Shown here in pieces: positions 7,941 to 16,932 of a DNA stretch of 64,000 nucleotides (the stretch's first letter is position 1; the number at the start of each line of letters is the position of its first letter). The stretch spans positions 123,086-187,085 of the forward strand of contig NZ_QLIX01000008.1 of the NCBI RefSeq assembly GCF_003258945.1, given 5' to 3'. This DNA is from Roseicella frigidaeris. Its GTDB lineage: Bacteria; Pseudomonadota; Alphaproteobacteria; Acetobacterales; Acetobacteraceae. A program made the translations under genes and the position numbers. The notes beneath the pieces were generated by a model. The model was not told the origin of the DNA. It saw nothing but the letters and a program-made list of their open reading frames with translations, and did not search any database.

Positions 7941-8417
7941 ATGCCGTCCATGCTGCTCCTGGCGCTGCTCGCCGCCGCCGCGCCGCTCTTCGCCCGGGCC
8001 AGCGAGGGGATCTGGGGCATCGCCCCCTGCGAGCTCTGCCTGTGGCAGCGCTGGCCCTACTGGGCGGCGGCGGCGCTGGCGCTGGCGGCGGCGCTGCTGC
8101 CGCGGGGCCGTCGCCTGCTGGGCGGGCTGGCGGTGCTGGCGGTGCTCGGCTCCGGCCTCGTCGCCGGCTTCCATATCGGCGTCGAGCAGGGCTGGTGGCC
8201 CTCGCCGCTGCCGGGCTGCCAGGCGCCGCGGGCCCTCGGAGGCACGGGGGTCGAGGACATGCTGCGCAGCCTCCCGGCCATGCCCTCGAAGCCCTGCGAC
8301 GCGCCGACCTACCTGATCCCCGGCCTGCCCCTCTCGATGGCGGCGATGAACCTGCTCTATGCGCTTGCCCTGGCCGGGCTCGGCCTCATCTTCCTGCGCA
8401 AGGGAACCACGGCATGA
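7941..8417 (+). CDS. DsbB-like disulfide bond formation protein
   Basis: Inner-membrane quinone-linked oxidoreductase that reoxidises DsbA-type thiol oxidases. Four hydrophobic segments are visible in 158 residues. The first Cys pair is CELC (Cys30, Cys33) followed by LWQRWPY, the DsbB signature; the second pair is Cys93 (PGCQAP) and Cys119 (KPCDAP) in the second periplasmic loop. The ATG at 7941 has AGAAGGG upstream. Its stop overlaps the coq7 start by ATGA. The coupling to a ubiquinone-synthesis gene fits a quinone-dependent enzyme. Confidence 0.88.
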   Translation: MPSMLLLALLAAAAPLFARASEGIWGIAPCELCLWQRWPYWAAAALALAAALLPRGRRLLGGLAVLAVLGSGLVAGFHIGVEQGWWPSPLPGCQAPRALGGTGVEDMLRSLPAMPSKPCDAPTYLIPGLPLSMAAMNLLYALALAGLGLIFLRKGTTA

Positions 8418-8995
8418 CGGAGACGGGGATGGCGCATGGGCAGGGGCGGCGGACGGGGGAGGGGCGGCTGCCCGGCGACCCGACGCCGCGGCAGGTCGTC
8501 GAGCGCGCGATCCGCGTCGACCATGCCGGCGAGTACGGCGCCAAGCGCATCTACCAGGGCCAGCTCGCGGTGCTGCGCGGCACCCGCTGGGAGGGGCTGA
8601 TCCGCCACATGCAAGCGCAGGAGCAGGTGCATCTCGACACCTTCGCGCGGATGATCCCGGCGCGGCGGGTGCGGCCGACGGCGCTGCTGCCGGTCTGGCA
8701 CGTGGCGGGCTTCGCCCTCGGCGCGGCGACGGCGCTGCTCGGCCATCGCGGCGCCATGGCCTGCACCGTCGCCGTCGAGGAGGCGATCGACGAGCACTAC
8801 CAGGCGCAGGAGCGGGAGCTGGGCGAGGACGAGGCGCCGCTGCGCGCGCATATCGCGCAATTCCGCGCTGAGGAGCTGGAGCACCGCGACATCGGCCTCG
8901 AGAACGAGGCTGAGCTGGCGCCCGCCTACCGGGCGCTGAGCGCCGTGATCAAGGCCGGCTGCAAGCTGGCGATCAAGGTGAGCGAACGGGTGTAG
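8414..8995 (+). CDS. coq7: Demethoxyubiquinone hydroxylase
   Basis: Di-iron monooxygenase that makes the last ring hydroxylation of ubiquinone at the inner membrane. In 193 residues the ligand set of the family is visible: Glu40 in DHAGEYGA, Glu70 and His73 in QEQVH, VEEAIDEHY near 121-129, and EELEH near 153-157. Start ATG at 8414 overlaps the dsbB-like stop by four bases. The N-terminal 20 residues are low-complexity and may include a later true start, but no better ATG lies before the first Glu ligand. Confidence 0.93.
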   Translation: MTETGMAHGQGRRTGEGRLPGDPTPRQVVERAIRVDHAGEYGAKRIYQGQLAVLRGTRWEGLIRHMQAQEQVHLDTFARMIPARRVRPTALLPVWHVAGFALGAATALLGHRGAMACTVAVEEAIDEHYQAQERELGEDEAPLRAHIAQFRAEELEHRDIGLENEAELAPAYRALSAVIKAGCKLAIKVSERV

Positions 8996-9100
8996 CCCGG
9001 CCGCCCGGGCAGGCTTTACCCCCATGCTTGACCTTCCGGCTTGACCCCCCGGCCGGCTTGCCGCGCCATGGCGCGATCCGAAGGCGAGAGAAGCCGCGCC

Positions 9101-9568
9101 ATGACGACCCTGCCCCTGCCCGAGGCGGATGCCGAGACCGGCGCCGCGATCCGCGACTGGCTGGACCGCTTCGCCGCCCGCGTCCGCGAGGTGGACTATG
9201 CCGGCGCCTATCCCTTCTGGCACGAGGACATCGTCATCTTCGGCACCTACCAGGAGCTGGTGCGGAGCCGGCAGGCCTGGACCGACCGGCAATGGGACAA
9301 TGTCTGGCCGCGCACCGCGGAGTTCGCCTTCGACCTCGACAACACCCTCGTGCTGGCCTCGCCCGACGGCGCCATGGCGGTCGCGGTGGCGCCCTGGACC
9401 AGCACCGGCTTCCACCCCGACGGCACCCCCTTCCCGCGGCCGGGCCGCGCGACCATCGTGCTGGCGCGGCAGCCGGACGGGCGCTGGCTCGGCGTGCACA
9501 GCCACATGTCCCTCGGCAAGGGCGTGCCGCAGGACAGCCACGGCACGCGGCCGGTCAAGGCGCGTTGA
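9101..9568 (+). CDS. SnoaL/NTF2-like protein
   Basis: 155 residues in the cone-shaped NTF2 fold: long N-terminal helix (AAIRDWLDRFAARVREVDYAGAY is partly amphipathic), then WHEDIVIFGTY and alternating strands ending in WLGVHSHMS. Members of this fold are isomerases, dehydratases or small ligand binders; no catalytic set specific to one enzyme can be read. ATG at 9101 is preferred to 9068 because the residues between are polar and unconserved in type. A copy of repeat family A begins inside its stop codon. Confidence 0.75.
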   Translation: MTTLPLPEADAETGAAIRDWLDRFAARVREVDYAGAYPFWHEDIVIFGTYQELVRSRQAWTDRQWDNVWPRTAEFAFDLDNTLVLASPDGAMAVAVAPWTSTGFHPDGTPFPRPGRATIVLARQPDGRWLGVHSHMSLGKGVPQDSHGTRPVKAR

Positions 9569-9669
9569 GCGTGATCGCCTGAGGTGGGATCACCGAAGGC
9601 GTGAATCACGCGATCAAGCAGCGGCCTGGACCACGATCCGCGAACCGGAGTGAGCGGATCATGGTCCAG
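9567..9669. repeat. Dispersed repeat, family A, copy 1
   Basis: About 103 bases starting with GAGCGTGATCGCCTGAGG and containing two nested inverted repeats; the second is CTGGACCACGATCCGC facing GCGGATCATGGTCCAG. The first two bases belong to the stop codon of the upstream gene. A second copy follows head-to-tail and others lie at 18.8, 21.4, 30.6 and 39.3-39.5 kb. Confidence 0.85.
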
Positions 9670-9770
9670 AGCGTGATCGCCTGAGGTGGGATCACCGAAG
9701 GCGTGACTCACGCGACCCGGGACCGCGCTGGACCATGGTCCGCGAACCCGGCTGAGCGGATCGCGGTCCG
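9669..9770. repeat. Dispersed repeat, family A, copy 2
   Basis: Tandem second copy sharing its first base with the end of copy 1. It retains GAGCGTGATCGCCTGAGG and GGATCACCGAAGGCGTGA but its 3' half has diverged. The pair fills most of the gap between the NTF2-like gene and the esterase. Confidence 0.8.
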
Positions 9771-9845
9771 GCGCCGCCGGCCCCGGTTGTGGCGCGGCCG
9801 GGGCTGCGCCACCCTCGGCGCAAAGACCGAGGAGGGACGCCCGCC

Positions 9846-10823
9846 ATGCCCGTCGATCCGCAGATCCAGGCGCTGCTCGATGCCGGCCGCCACCTGCCGC
9901 GCACCGAGTCCCTGCCCGTCGCCGAGGCGCGGGCGATGTACGAGGCCCGCACCGCCGCCTATGCGCCGCCGACCGCCGTGGCGCGGGTGGAGGAGCGGAC
10001 GATCCCCGGGCCGGAGGGCGCGCCGCTGCGGCTGCGCGTCTACACGCCAGAGGGGCCAGGGGAGGGGCAGGGGCCCTTCCCGCTGCTGGTCTTCTTCCAT
10101 GGCAGCGGCTTCGTGCTGTGCAGCCTGGACACGCATGACGGCACCTGCCGCAACCTCTGCGCCGGGGCGGGCTGCGTCGTCGCCTCGGTGGACTACCGGC
10201 TGGCGCCGGAACACCGCTTCCCGGCGGCGCCGGAGGATTGCCTCGCCGCCACCCGCTGGTGCGCGGCGCATGCGGCCGAGCTCGGCGCCGATCCGGCGCG
10301 GATCGTCATCGGCGGCGACAGCGCCGGCGGCAACTTGGCGGCGGTGACGGCGCTGCGGGTGCGCGACGAGGGCGGGCCGGCGCTGCTCGGCCAGATGCTG
10401 CTCTATCCGGTGACCGACTGGCACACGCCCGGCTGGCCCTCCTATGCCGAGAATGCCGAGGGCTACGGGCTGGGCCGGGCGACGATGGAGTGGTTCTGGG
10501 GCCACTACCTGGCCGATCCGGCGCGCGAGGCCGCGCATCCGCATGCCGCGCCGATCCGCGCGGAGAGCCTCGCCAACCTGCCGCCCGCCCTCGTCACCAC
10601 CGCCGAATACGACCCGCTGCGCGACGAGGGCGAGGCCTATGCCGAGGCGCTGCGCAAGGCCGGCGTCACGGTCGCCTGCACCCGCTGGCGCGGGCTGAAC
10701 CACGGCTTCTACTCCTGGACCGGCAAGGTGGATCACGCGACGGCGGCGATGCGCGAGGCGGCCGGCTGGCTGCGCGAGACCTTCGCCGGGCGGCCGCCGG
10801 AATGGGCGGTGCGGCATTGCTGA
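9846..10823 (+). CDS. Alpha/beta hydrolase, hormone-sensitive-lipase type
   Basis: 325-residue carboxylesterase-type hydrolase. The oxyanion-hole motif is HGSGF (His85), a variant of the usual HGGGF; the nucleophile is Ser159 in GDSAGGN; the acid is in EYDPLRDEGE and the His in GLNHGFYSW. These are the complete triad of family IV esterases. Cytoplasmic, no signal peptide. Substrate unknown, probably short-chain esters. Start ATG at 9846 has GAGGAGGGA 9-17 bases upstream. Confidence 0.9.
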   Translation: MPVDPQIQALLDAGRHLPRTESLPVAEARAMYEARTAAYAPPTAVARVEERTIPGPEGAPLRLRVYTPEGPGEGQGPFPLLVFFHGSGFVLCSLDTHDGTCRNLCAGAGCVVASVDYRLAPEHRFPAAPEDCLAATRWCAAHAAELGADPARIVIGGDSAGGNLAAVTALRVRDEGGPALLGQMLLYPVTDWHTPGWPSYAENAEGYGLGRATMEWFWGHYLADPAREAAHPHAAPIRAESLANLPPALVTTAEYDPLRDEGEAYAEALRKAGVTVACTRWRGLNHGFYSWTGKVDHATAAMREAAGWLRETFAGRPPEWAVRHC

Positions 10824-10839
10824 GGCGCGACGCCCGCCC

Positions 10840-11415
10840 TCAGCTCTCCAGCTCGGAATCCCAGTAGAGGTAGTCCCGCCAGCTCTCGTGCAGGTAGTTC
10901 GGCGGGAAGGCGCGGCCGTTCTCCTGCAGCTCCCAGCTCGTCGGCTGGCGCGGCGCCTGGCGCGGCTGCATGTGGCATTCGCGCGGCAGCTTGTTGCCCT
11001 TGCGCAGGTTGCAGGGGCCGCAGGCGGTGCAGACATTGTCCCAGGTGGTGCGGCCGCCGCGGCTGCGCGGGATCACGTGGTCGAAGGTCAGGTCATGCGT
11101 CGGCCGGCCCTCGCCGCAATACTGGCATTCGAAGCGGTCGCGCAGGAAGACGTTGAAGCGGGTGAAGGCGGGGCGGCGGGCCGCGGGAATGTATTCCTTC
11201 AGCGCGATCACGCTCGGCAGGCGCATGGACAGGGTCGGCGAATGCACCTCCGCCTCGTACTCGTTGAGCACCGAGACGCGGTCGAGGAAGACGGCCTTCA
11301 CCGCATCCTGCCAGGCCCAGATCGAGAGCGGGAAATAGGAGAGCGGGCGGAAATCCGCGTTCAGCACGAGGGCCGGGAAGGACTGGCCGGTGATGAAACT
11401 GCCGCCGTCGGGCAA
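10840..11415 (-). CDS. HNH endonuclease
   Basis: 191 residues. The N-terminal half (FPALVLNADFRPLSYFPLS, then WQDAVKAVFLDRV) is typical of a widely conserved alphaproteobacterial HNH protein. The nuclease core has a four-Cys zinc site (CQYCG and CTACGPCN) around DHVIPRSRGGRTTWDN, where DH and the later N form the metal-binding site. The start is TTG at 11415, chosen because AGGAG sits six bases before it and no ATG precedes the conserved region. Cellular role of this family is not established; repair or restriction-like roles are guesses. Confidence 0.88.
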   Translation of the reverse strand: MPDGGSFITGQSFPALVLNADFRPLSYFPLSIWAWQDAVKAVFLDRVSVLNEYEAEVHSPTLSMRLPSVIALKEYIPAARRPAFTRFNVFLRDRFECQYCGEGRPTHDLTFDHVIPRSRGGRTTWDNVCTACGPCNLRKGNKLPRECHMQPRQAPRQPTSWELQENGRAFPPNYLHESWRDYLYWDSELES

Positions 11416-11574
11416 CTGCCGCTCCTATGCGAAGCAGCGCCGCTACCGATAGAGGGCCGAACAACGATTGGGCCCCATATCCTGTGGCACCGCCGTGTTA
11501 CGCGGCATTCTTGCCCGGGCCGGCGGCAGGACGCAAGCCACGCCCCGGACAGCGGCCGGTCTTTCATCCCATCG

Positions 11575-12240
11575 TCATGCCAGGGCAGGGCCGGCGAAGG
11601 CCGCCTTGAGGGCCTGGGCACCGGCCTCGATGCCGGCCTCGTCGATGCCATGCGCGAGGCCGGGGCGGTACAGCGCCTGCACCGGGATGCCGGCCGCCCG
11701 CAGGGCCGACTCGGCGGCCCGGCTCGCCGCCGCCGGCACCACCTCGTCCGCCTCGCCATGCACCAGCAGCACCGGCGGGCGGCCGGTCGCCTCGGCGGCC
11801 AGGGTCTCGGGCGCGACCAGGGCGCCGGAATAGCCGAGGATCGCGGCCGGCGGCACCGCCCGGCGCAGGCCGGCATAGAGCGCCATCATGCAGCCCTGGC
11901 TGAAGCCGGCGAGGGCGAGCGCCGAGCCGGGCAGGCTCAGCCGCGCCAGCTCGGCCTCGAGGAAGGCGTCGAGCGCCCCCCGGGCCGCCCGCGCCCCGGC
12001 CGCCATCGCCGCCGGCCGGCGGTCCTGCAGGCTGAACCATTGCCGCCCATAGGGGCCCATGTCGCAGGGCTCCGGCGCATCGGGCGCGACGAAGGCGGCG
12101 TCCGGCAGCGCCCGCGCCCAGTGCGGCGCCAGCGCGATGAGATCCTGGCCATCGGCGCCGAGCCCGTGCAGCACCACCACGAGCTGCTGCGCGGGTCCCC
12201 TCGAGAGGGGACCGAAACGGGGTCCGTCGAGCTGCGCCAT
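11575..12240 (-). CDS. Phospholipase/carboxylesterase family hydrolase
   Basis: 221-residue serine esterase of the acyl-protein-thioesterase-like family. Nucleophile Ser114 lies in AGFSQGCMM; VHGEADEVVP supplies the Asp and GLAHGID the His. LHGLGADGQDL near residue 25 forms the oxyanion hole. No signal peptide. The start ATG at 12240 overlaps the ATG at 12239 of the opposite strand, so this gene and gluQRS diverge from almost the same point. Confidence 0.9.
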   Translation of the reverse strand: MAQLDGPRFGPLSRGPAQQLVVVLHGLGADGQDLIALAPHWARALPDAAFVAPDAPEPCDMGPYGRQWFSLQDRRPAAMAAGARAARGALDAFLEAELARLSLPGSALALAGFSQGCMMALYAGLRRAVPPAAILGYSGALVAPETLAAEATGRPPVLLVHGEADEVVPAAASRAAESALRAAGIPVQALYRPGLAHGIDEAGIEAGAQALKAAFAGPALA

Positions 12241-12283
12241 GCCTCTTGCTCCCCTGCTGCTCCGGTCGCTACGCGCGACCCCG

Positions 12284-13186
12284 ATGGTTGTCCCCGATGG
12301 CCTGCGCCCCCTGCTGCCCGAGCTGCCCGCGGGCGCCGTGACCCGCTTCGCGCCGAGCCCGACTGGGTTGCTGCATCTCGGCCATGTCCATGCCGCGCTC
12401 TTCGCCGAGACCCTGGCGCGGCAGGCCGGCGGCCGCGTCCTGCTCCGCCTCGAGGATATCGACCGCAGCCGCTGCCGCCCGGAATTCGCCGCGGCGGCCG
12501 AGGCCGACCTGGCCTGGCTCGGCTTCCGCTGGGACGGGCCGGTGCGGGTGCAGTCGCGCCACATGCCGGAGTATCGCGCCGCGCTCGCCCGGCTGGAAGC
12601 GCGCGGCCTGCTCTATCCCTGCTTCTGCACCCGGGCCGAGATCCAGCGCGAGATCGCGGCGGCCGGCGGCGCGCCCCAAGGCCAGGGCCAGGACGGGGGG
12701 CCGGAGGGGCCCGCCTATCCCGGCACCTGCCGCCGCCTGTCCGCCGCCGCGCGGGCGGCGCGGCTCGCCGCCGGCACGCCGCATGCGCTCCGCCTCGACA
12801 TGGCGACCGCCCTGGCCGCGGCGCCGCGCGGCCTCTCCTTCCACGAGCTCGGCGAGGGCCGGCTGCCCTGCGACCCGGCGCCCTTCGGCGACGTGGTGCT
12901 GGCCCGCAAGGACATCCCGGCGAGCTACCATCTCTGCGTCACGCATGACGATGCGCGGCAGGGGGTGACGCTGGTCACCCGCGGCCGCGACCTGAAGCCG
13001 GCGACGCATCTGCACCGGCTGCTGCAGGCGCTGCTCGGCTGGCCGGAGCCGGCCTATGCGCATCACGGGCTGATCCTCGGCGCGGACGGGCGGCGGCTGG
13101 CGAAGCGGGACAAGGCCCCGACGCTGCAGGCCTTGCGCGCGGCCGGCCATGGCCCGGACGCGGTGCGGCGGCTGGCGGGCTGGTGA
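12284..13186 (+). CDS. gluQ: tRNA glutamyl-Q(34) synthetase
   Basis: GluQRS attaches glutamate to queuosine at the wobble position of tRNA-Asp. It is a truncated glutamyl-tRNA synthetase: the HIGH-type motif is in APSPTGLLHLGH, the KMSKS-type motif is RLAKRDKA, and the anticodon-binding domain is absent. Zinc ligands are visible as CFC followed by YPGTC. ATG at 12284 gives 300 residues, the usual length; ATG at 12239 would overlap the divergent gene's start. Neither has a clear ribosome site. Confidence 0.9.
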   Translation: MVVPDGLRPLLPELPAGAVTRFAPSPTGLLHLGHVHAALFAETLARQAGGRVLLRLEDIDRSRCRPEFAAAAEADLAWLGFRWDGPVRVQSRHMPEYRAALARLEARGLLYPCFCTRAEIQREIAAAGGAPQGQGQDGGPEGPAYPGTCRRLSAAARAARLAAGTPHALRLDMATALAAAPRGLSFHELGEGRLPCDPAPFGDVVLARKDIPASYHLCVTHDDARQGVTLVTRGRDLKPATHLHRLLQALLGWPEPAYAHHGLILGADGRRLAKRDKAPTLQALRAAGHGPDAVRRLAGW

Positions 13187-13220
13187 CGCGCCGCCGCGCC
13201 GGCGCCCCATGCGGCCCGGC

Positions 13221-14051
13221 TCAGCCGGCGGCGATGTTGTCGAGCAGTCGCACGCTGCCGAGGCGCGCCGCGGCGATCAGGCGGCCGGGCAGCGAATCGG
13301 TCTCTCGCAGGCTCTCCGGCTCGACCAGGGCCAGGTAGTCGAGGCCGAAGCCCTCGGCGGCGAGGCGCGCCCGGGCCGCCGCCAGCGCCGCCGCGGCCGG
13401 CTGCCCGGCGCCGAGCGCCGTCGCCGTCTCGGTGAGGGCGGCGAAAAGCCGTGCCGCCTGGTGCCGCTCGGCCGGCGAGAGGAAGCGGTTGCGCGAGGAC
13501 ATGGCCAGCCCGTCCGCCTCCCGCACCGTCGGGCAGCCGACGATGCGCAGCGGCAGGTCGAGATCGGCCACCATGCGCCGGATCACCTGCAGCTGCTGCC
13601 AGTCCTTCTCGCCGAACATGGCGACGCGCGCGCCGGTCTGCAGGAAGAGCTTGGCGCAGACCGTGGCGACGCCGCGGAAATGGCCGGGGCGGGCGGTGCC
13701 CTCCCAGCCCTCCGAGGGGCCGCCGACCTCGATGGCGGTGGCGCGGCCGGGCGGGTACATCGCCTCGACGCTCGGCAGCCAGGCGAGGTCGCAGCCCGCG
13801 CCCTCCAGCGCCGCCAGGTCGCCCGCCTCGTCGCGCGGGTAGCGCGAGAGATCCTCGTTCGGGCCGAATTGCAGCGGGTTGACGAAGATCGAGGCGGCCA
13901 CCGCGCCGCCCATCGCCGCGACCTCGCGCCGCGCGGCGCGGATCAGCGACAGATGCCCCTCGTGCAGGGCGCCCATGGTGGGCACCAGGGCGATGGGGCC
14001 GAGGCGTGCCGCTTCGGCGCGCAGGCTGCTCAGGTCTCGGGCGATCCTCAT
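13221..14051 (-). CDS. panC: Pantoate-beta-alanine ligase
   Basis: Joins pantoate and beta-alanine with ATP to make pantothenate, precursor of coenzyme A. 276 residues. PTMGALHEGHLSLI is the nucleotidyl-transferase HIGH motif, FVNPLQFGPNEDLSRYPR the pantoate site, FGEKDWQQL the ATP/beta-alanine loop and MSSRN the KMSKS-equivalent. Starts at the only suitable ATG. Convergent with gluQRS, 34 bases apart; panB is not in the window. Confidence 0.95.
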   Translation of the reverse strand: MRIARDLSSLRAEAARLGPIALVPTMGALHEGHLSLIRAARREVAAMGGAVAASIFVNPLQFGPNEDLSRYPRDEAGDLAALEGAGCDLAWLPSVEAMYPPGRATAIEVGGPSEGWEGTARPGHFRGVATVCAKLFLQTGARVAMFGEKDWQQLQVIRRMVADLDLPLRIVGCPTVREADGLAMSSRNRFLSPAERHQAARLFAALTETATALGAGQPAAAALAAARARLAAEGFGLDYLALVEPESLRETDSLPGRLIAAARLGSVRLLDNIAAG

Positions 14052-14115
14052 GCCCCAGCATCTGCACCGTTGCCGATTGCGCCGCAAGGGCAGGGGGGCG
14101 CATATCCGCCGCCGC

Positions 14116-15324
14116 ATGAGCAGCACCCCGGCCATCTCCCCTGGCGACCGTCCCCTGATCCGCCTCCTCCCCGGGCATGACCGCCGGGTGAAGGCCGGGC
14201 ACCCCTGGGCCTTCTCCAACGAGATCGCCATGACCCCGGCGATCCGCGCCCTGCCGCCGGGCGGCGCGGTGCGGCTGGAGGGCGATGATGGCTGGCGGCA
14301 CGGCTGCTGGAGCTTCAACCCGCACAGCCTGATCGCCGCCCGGCGGCTCGACCGCGATCCGGACGCGGCGCTGGACGCCGCCTGGGCGGAGCGCCGCCTC
14401 GGCGCCGCCCTGGCCCTGCGCGAAAGGCTCTACGACACGCCCTTCTACCGCCTCGTGCATGCCGAGGCGGATGGGCTGCCCGGCCTCGTCATCGACCGCT
14501 ACGGCGATGCCCTGGCGCTGCAGGCCAACACCGCCGGCATGGAGGCGCTGACGCCGGTGCTGATCGAGGCGCTGCGGCGCCTGCTCGCGCCCCGCCTCGT
14601 CGTCGCCCGCAACGATGCCGCGGTGCGCCAGCTCGAGGGGCTGGAGGAGCGGGTGGCGCCGCTGCTCGGCAGCGAGACCACGGCGCGGGTGGAGGAGGGC
14701 GGCCTCGGCTTCGCCGTCGACCTGCTCGGCGGCCAGAAGACCGGCTGGTTCTACGACCAGCGGGAGAACCGCGACCGGGTGGCCCGCCTGGCCCCGGGCG
14801 CGACGGTGCTCGACGCCTTCTGCCACACCGGCGGCTTCGGGCTGCGCTGCGCCGCCGCCGGGGCGGCGCGGGTGACGCTGCTCGACCGCAGCGCGCCTGC
14901 GCTCGACCTCGCCATGGAAACGGCTCGCGGCAACGGCCTGGCGGAGCGGGTGGAGGCGCAGCGCGGCGAGGCGCTGGAGGCGCTGGAGCGGATGGGCGCC
15001 GCCGGGACGCGCTTCGACATCGTCGTCGCCGACCCGCCGGCCTTCGCCAAGTCGCGCAAGGACCAGCCGCAGGCGCTGCGCGGCTACGGCAAGCTGGCGC
15101 GTCTCGCCGCGGCGCTGGTGGCGCCGGGCGGCTTCCTCTTCATCGCCTCCTGCTCCCATCACGTGGCGCCGGGGGATTTCGCCGATGCGGTGATCTGGGG
15201 CCTCGGGCGGGCGCGGCGGGAGGCGAAGCTGCTCTTCCAGGGCGGCGCCGGGCCGGACCACCCGGTGCATCCGCAGCTGCCGGAGAGCGCCTATCTGAAG
15301 GCGCTGCTCGTCCAGCTCGCGTGA
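14116..15324 (+). CDS. SAM-dependent rRNA methyltransferase, RlmI-like
   Basis: 402 residues. An N-terminal PUA-like domain (RVKAGHPWAFSNEI) precedes the EEHEE linker and a Rossmann methyltransferase domain with SAM motif DAFCHTGGFGLRCA and catalytic-loop DPPAFAKSR. The pair KTGWFYDQRENR is characteristic of the RlmI/YccW family, which methylates a cytosine C5 in 23S rRNA. Position specificity here is inference. Start ATG at 14116 is 64 bases from the divergent panC start. Confidence 0.88.
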   Translation: MSSTPAISPGDRPLIRLLPGHDRRVKAGHPWAFSNEIAMTPAIRALPPGGAVRLEGDDGWRHGCWSFNPHSLIAARRLDRDPDAALDAAWAERRLGAALALRERLYDTPFYRLVHAEADGLPGLVIDRYGDALALQANTAGMEALTPVLIEALRRLLAPRLVVARNDAAVRQLEGLEERVAPLLGSETTARVEEGGLGFAVDLLGGQKTGWFYDQRENRDRVARLAPGATVLDAFCHTGGFGLRCAAAGAARVTLLDRSAPALDLAMETARGNGLAERVEAQRGEALEALERMGAAGTRFDIVVADPPAFAKSRKDQPQALRGYGKLARLAAALVAPGGFLFIASCSHHVAPGDFADAVIWGLGRARREAKLLFQGGAGPDHPVHPQLPESAYLKALLVQLA

Positions 15325-15710
15325 CGGCCGCGCTCCGCACCGCCTACGCCGCCAGCGCCTATGAGGCGGCGGGCGCGGTGGCGCGGATCGGCCGGCGCAG
15401 CGCGGCGGTGGAGGCGCTGCTGCGCCGGCTCGGCGCGCGCCAGGGCGGCTTCGTCGGCGCCTGGAATCCCGGCAGCCGGCGCTATCCGCCGGGCTGGAAC
15501 GCGCGCCGGCACCGGGCGCTGCGCGCGGCGGCGCGGCGCCTGCCGGCCATCGAGGGCTGGGGCGGCACGCCGCGCTGGCGGGAGCGCCACCTGCTGCTGG
15601 CCGGCGATCCGCGCCGCCTCGCCGTGCTCGGCCGGCGCTTCCGGCAGCGGGCCATCGTGACCCTGCGCCTCGGGCAGCCGGCCCGGCTGCGCTGGCTGCG
15701 CGCTGGCTGA
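15321..15710 (+). CDS. DUF3293-like protein
   Basis: 129 residues, Arg-rich. The block FVGAWNPGSRRYPPGWN and the ending GRRFRQRAIVTLRLG match the DUF3293 pattern, a family of unknown function. The GTG start at 15321 shares GTGA with the methyltransferase stop, so the genes are translationally coupled and DUF3293 may serve the same ribosome-related process; that link is inference. Confidence 0.75.
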   Translation: MTAALRTAYAASAYEAAGAVARIGRRSAAVEALLRRLGARQGGFVGAWNPGSRRYPPGWNARRHRALRAAARRLPAIEGWGGTPRWRERHLLLAGDPRRLAVLGRRFRQRAIVTLRLGQPARLRWLRAG

Positions 15711-15774
15711 CCCTCTCGCGCCGCCCGGCCTCGCGGCGTAGCCTGCCGCGCAACGCGAGACGGGGAGAGACGCC

Positions 15775-16863
15775 ATGCCGAAGCTCGAACGCATCGAGGC
15801 CGGGCATTACCGCATCCCGCTGCCGGAGGTGCTGACCGACAGCACCCATGGCGCGATGACGCATTTCGAGCTCGTCACCTGCCGCCTGCGCGACGCCGAG
15901 GGGGCCGAGGGGGTGGGCTACACCTACACGGTCGGCCGCAACGGCGGCGCGGCGCACGACATCCTGGCGCGCGAGATCGCCGAGCTCGCCGCCGGCCATG
16001 AGGCGGATGCGATCGAGGCGCTGTGGCAGCATCTCTGGTGGGGCCTGCATTACGGCGGCCGCGGCGGGCCGGCGGTGCTGGCGCAATCGGCCATCGACAT
16101 CGCGCTCTGGGACCTGAAGGCGCGGCGCGCCAAGCTGCCGCTCTGGCGGCTGCTCGGCGGCTACGATCCGCGCGTGCCCTGCTATGCCGGCGGCATCGAT
16201 CTCGAGCTCGACGCCAAGGCGCTGATCCGGCAGACCGAGGGCAACCTGGCGCGCGGCTTCCGCGCCATCAAGATGAAGGTCGGCCGGCCGCGCCTCTCCG
16301 AGGATGTGGCGAAGCTCGCCGCCATGCGGGCGCATCTCGGCGAGGGCTTCCCGCTGATGGTGGACGCCAACATGCGCTGGACCGCCGATGTGGCGATCCG
16401 CGCCGCCCGCGCCTTCGCGCCGCACGACCCGACCTGGCTGGAGGAGCCGGTGGTGCCCGAGGATGTCGCCGGCCATGCGCGGGTGCTGCGCGAGGGCGGG
16501 GTGCCGATCGCCACCGGGGAGAATCTCCGCTCGCTCTGGGATTTCCAGGCGCTGATCGCCGCCGGCGGCGTCTCCTACCCCGAGCCGGACGTGACCAATT
16601 GCGGCGGCGTCACCGCCTTCATGAAGATCGCGCATCTCGCCGAGGCGCATCACCTGCCGCTGACCAGCCATGGCGCGCATGACGTGACGGTGCAGCTCCT
16701 CGCCGCCTGTCCGAACCGCTTCTACCTCGAGGCGCATGGCTTCGGCCTCGACCGCTATATCGAGCAGCCGCTGCTGATCGAGGCGGGCATGGCGGTGGCG
16801 CCGGACCGGCCGGGCCATGGCATCGGCTTCGACTGGGCCGGGCTGGAGGCGCATCGCGCCTGA
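15775..16863 (+). CDS. Enolase-superfamily enzyme, mandelate racemase group
   Basis: 362 residues. The N-terminal capping domain is followed by a TIM-type barrel carrying the complete catalytic set: Lys166 and Lys168 in IKMKV, metal ligands Asp197 (DANMRW), Glu223 (LEEPV) and Glu249 (TGEN), and His299 in SHGAH. These features are those of acid-sugar dehydratases and racemases; the substrate cannot be told from sequence. It is followed 69 bases later by an amidase in the same direction. Confidence 0.88.
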   Translation: MPKLERIEAGHYRIPLPEVLTDSTHGAMTHFELVTCRLRDAEGAEGVGYTYTVGRNGGAAHDILAREIAELAAGHEADAIEALWQHLWWGLHYGGRGGPAVLAQSAIDIALWDLKARRAKLPLWRLLGGYDPRVPCYAGGIDLELDAKALIRQTEGNLARGFRAIKMKVGRPRLSEDVAKLAAMRAHLGEGFPLMVDANMRWTADVAIRAARAFAPHDPTWLEEPVVPEDVAGHARVLREGGVPIATGENLRSLWDFQALIAAGGVSYPEPDVTNCGGVTAFMKIAHLAEAHHLPLTSHGAHDVTVQLLAACPNRFYLEAHGFGLDRYIEQPLLIEAGMAVAPDRPGHGIGFDWAGLEAHRA

Positions 16864-16932
16864 GCGCGGCCGGCGCGCATTGCCGTCGGCGCCGGGACGC
16901 GCTGCACTCCCGTCTCTGCCCAGGGGTGCCGC

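Noticed and set aside
12194..12213. Hairpin GGTCCCCT-CGAG-AGGGGACC near the gluQRS/esterase starts
   Set aside because: Lies within the first codons of the esterase; no sign of an operator beyond the 8-bp stem.
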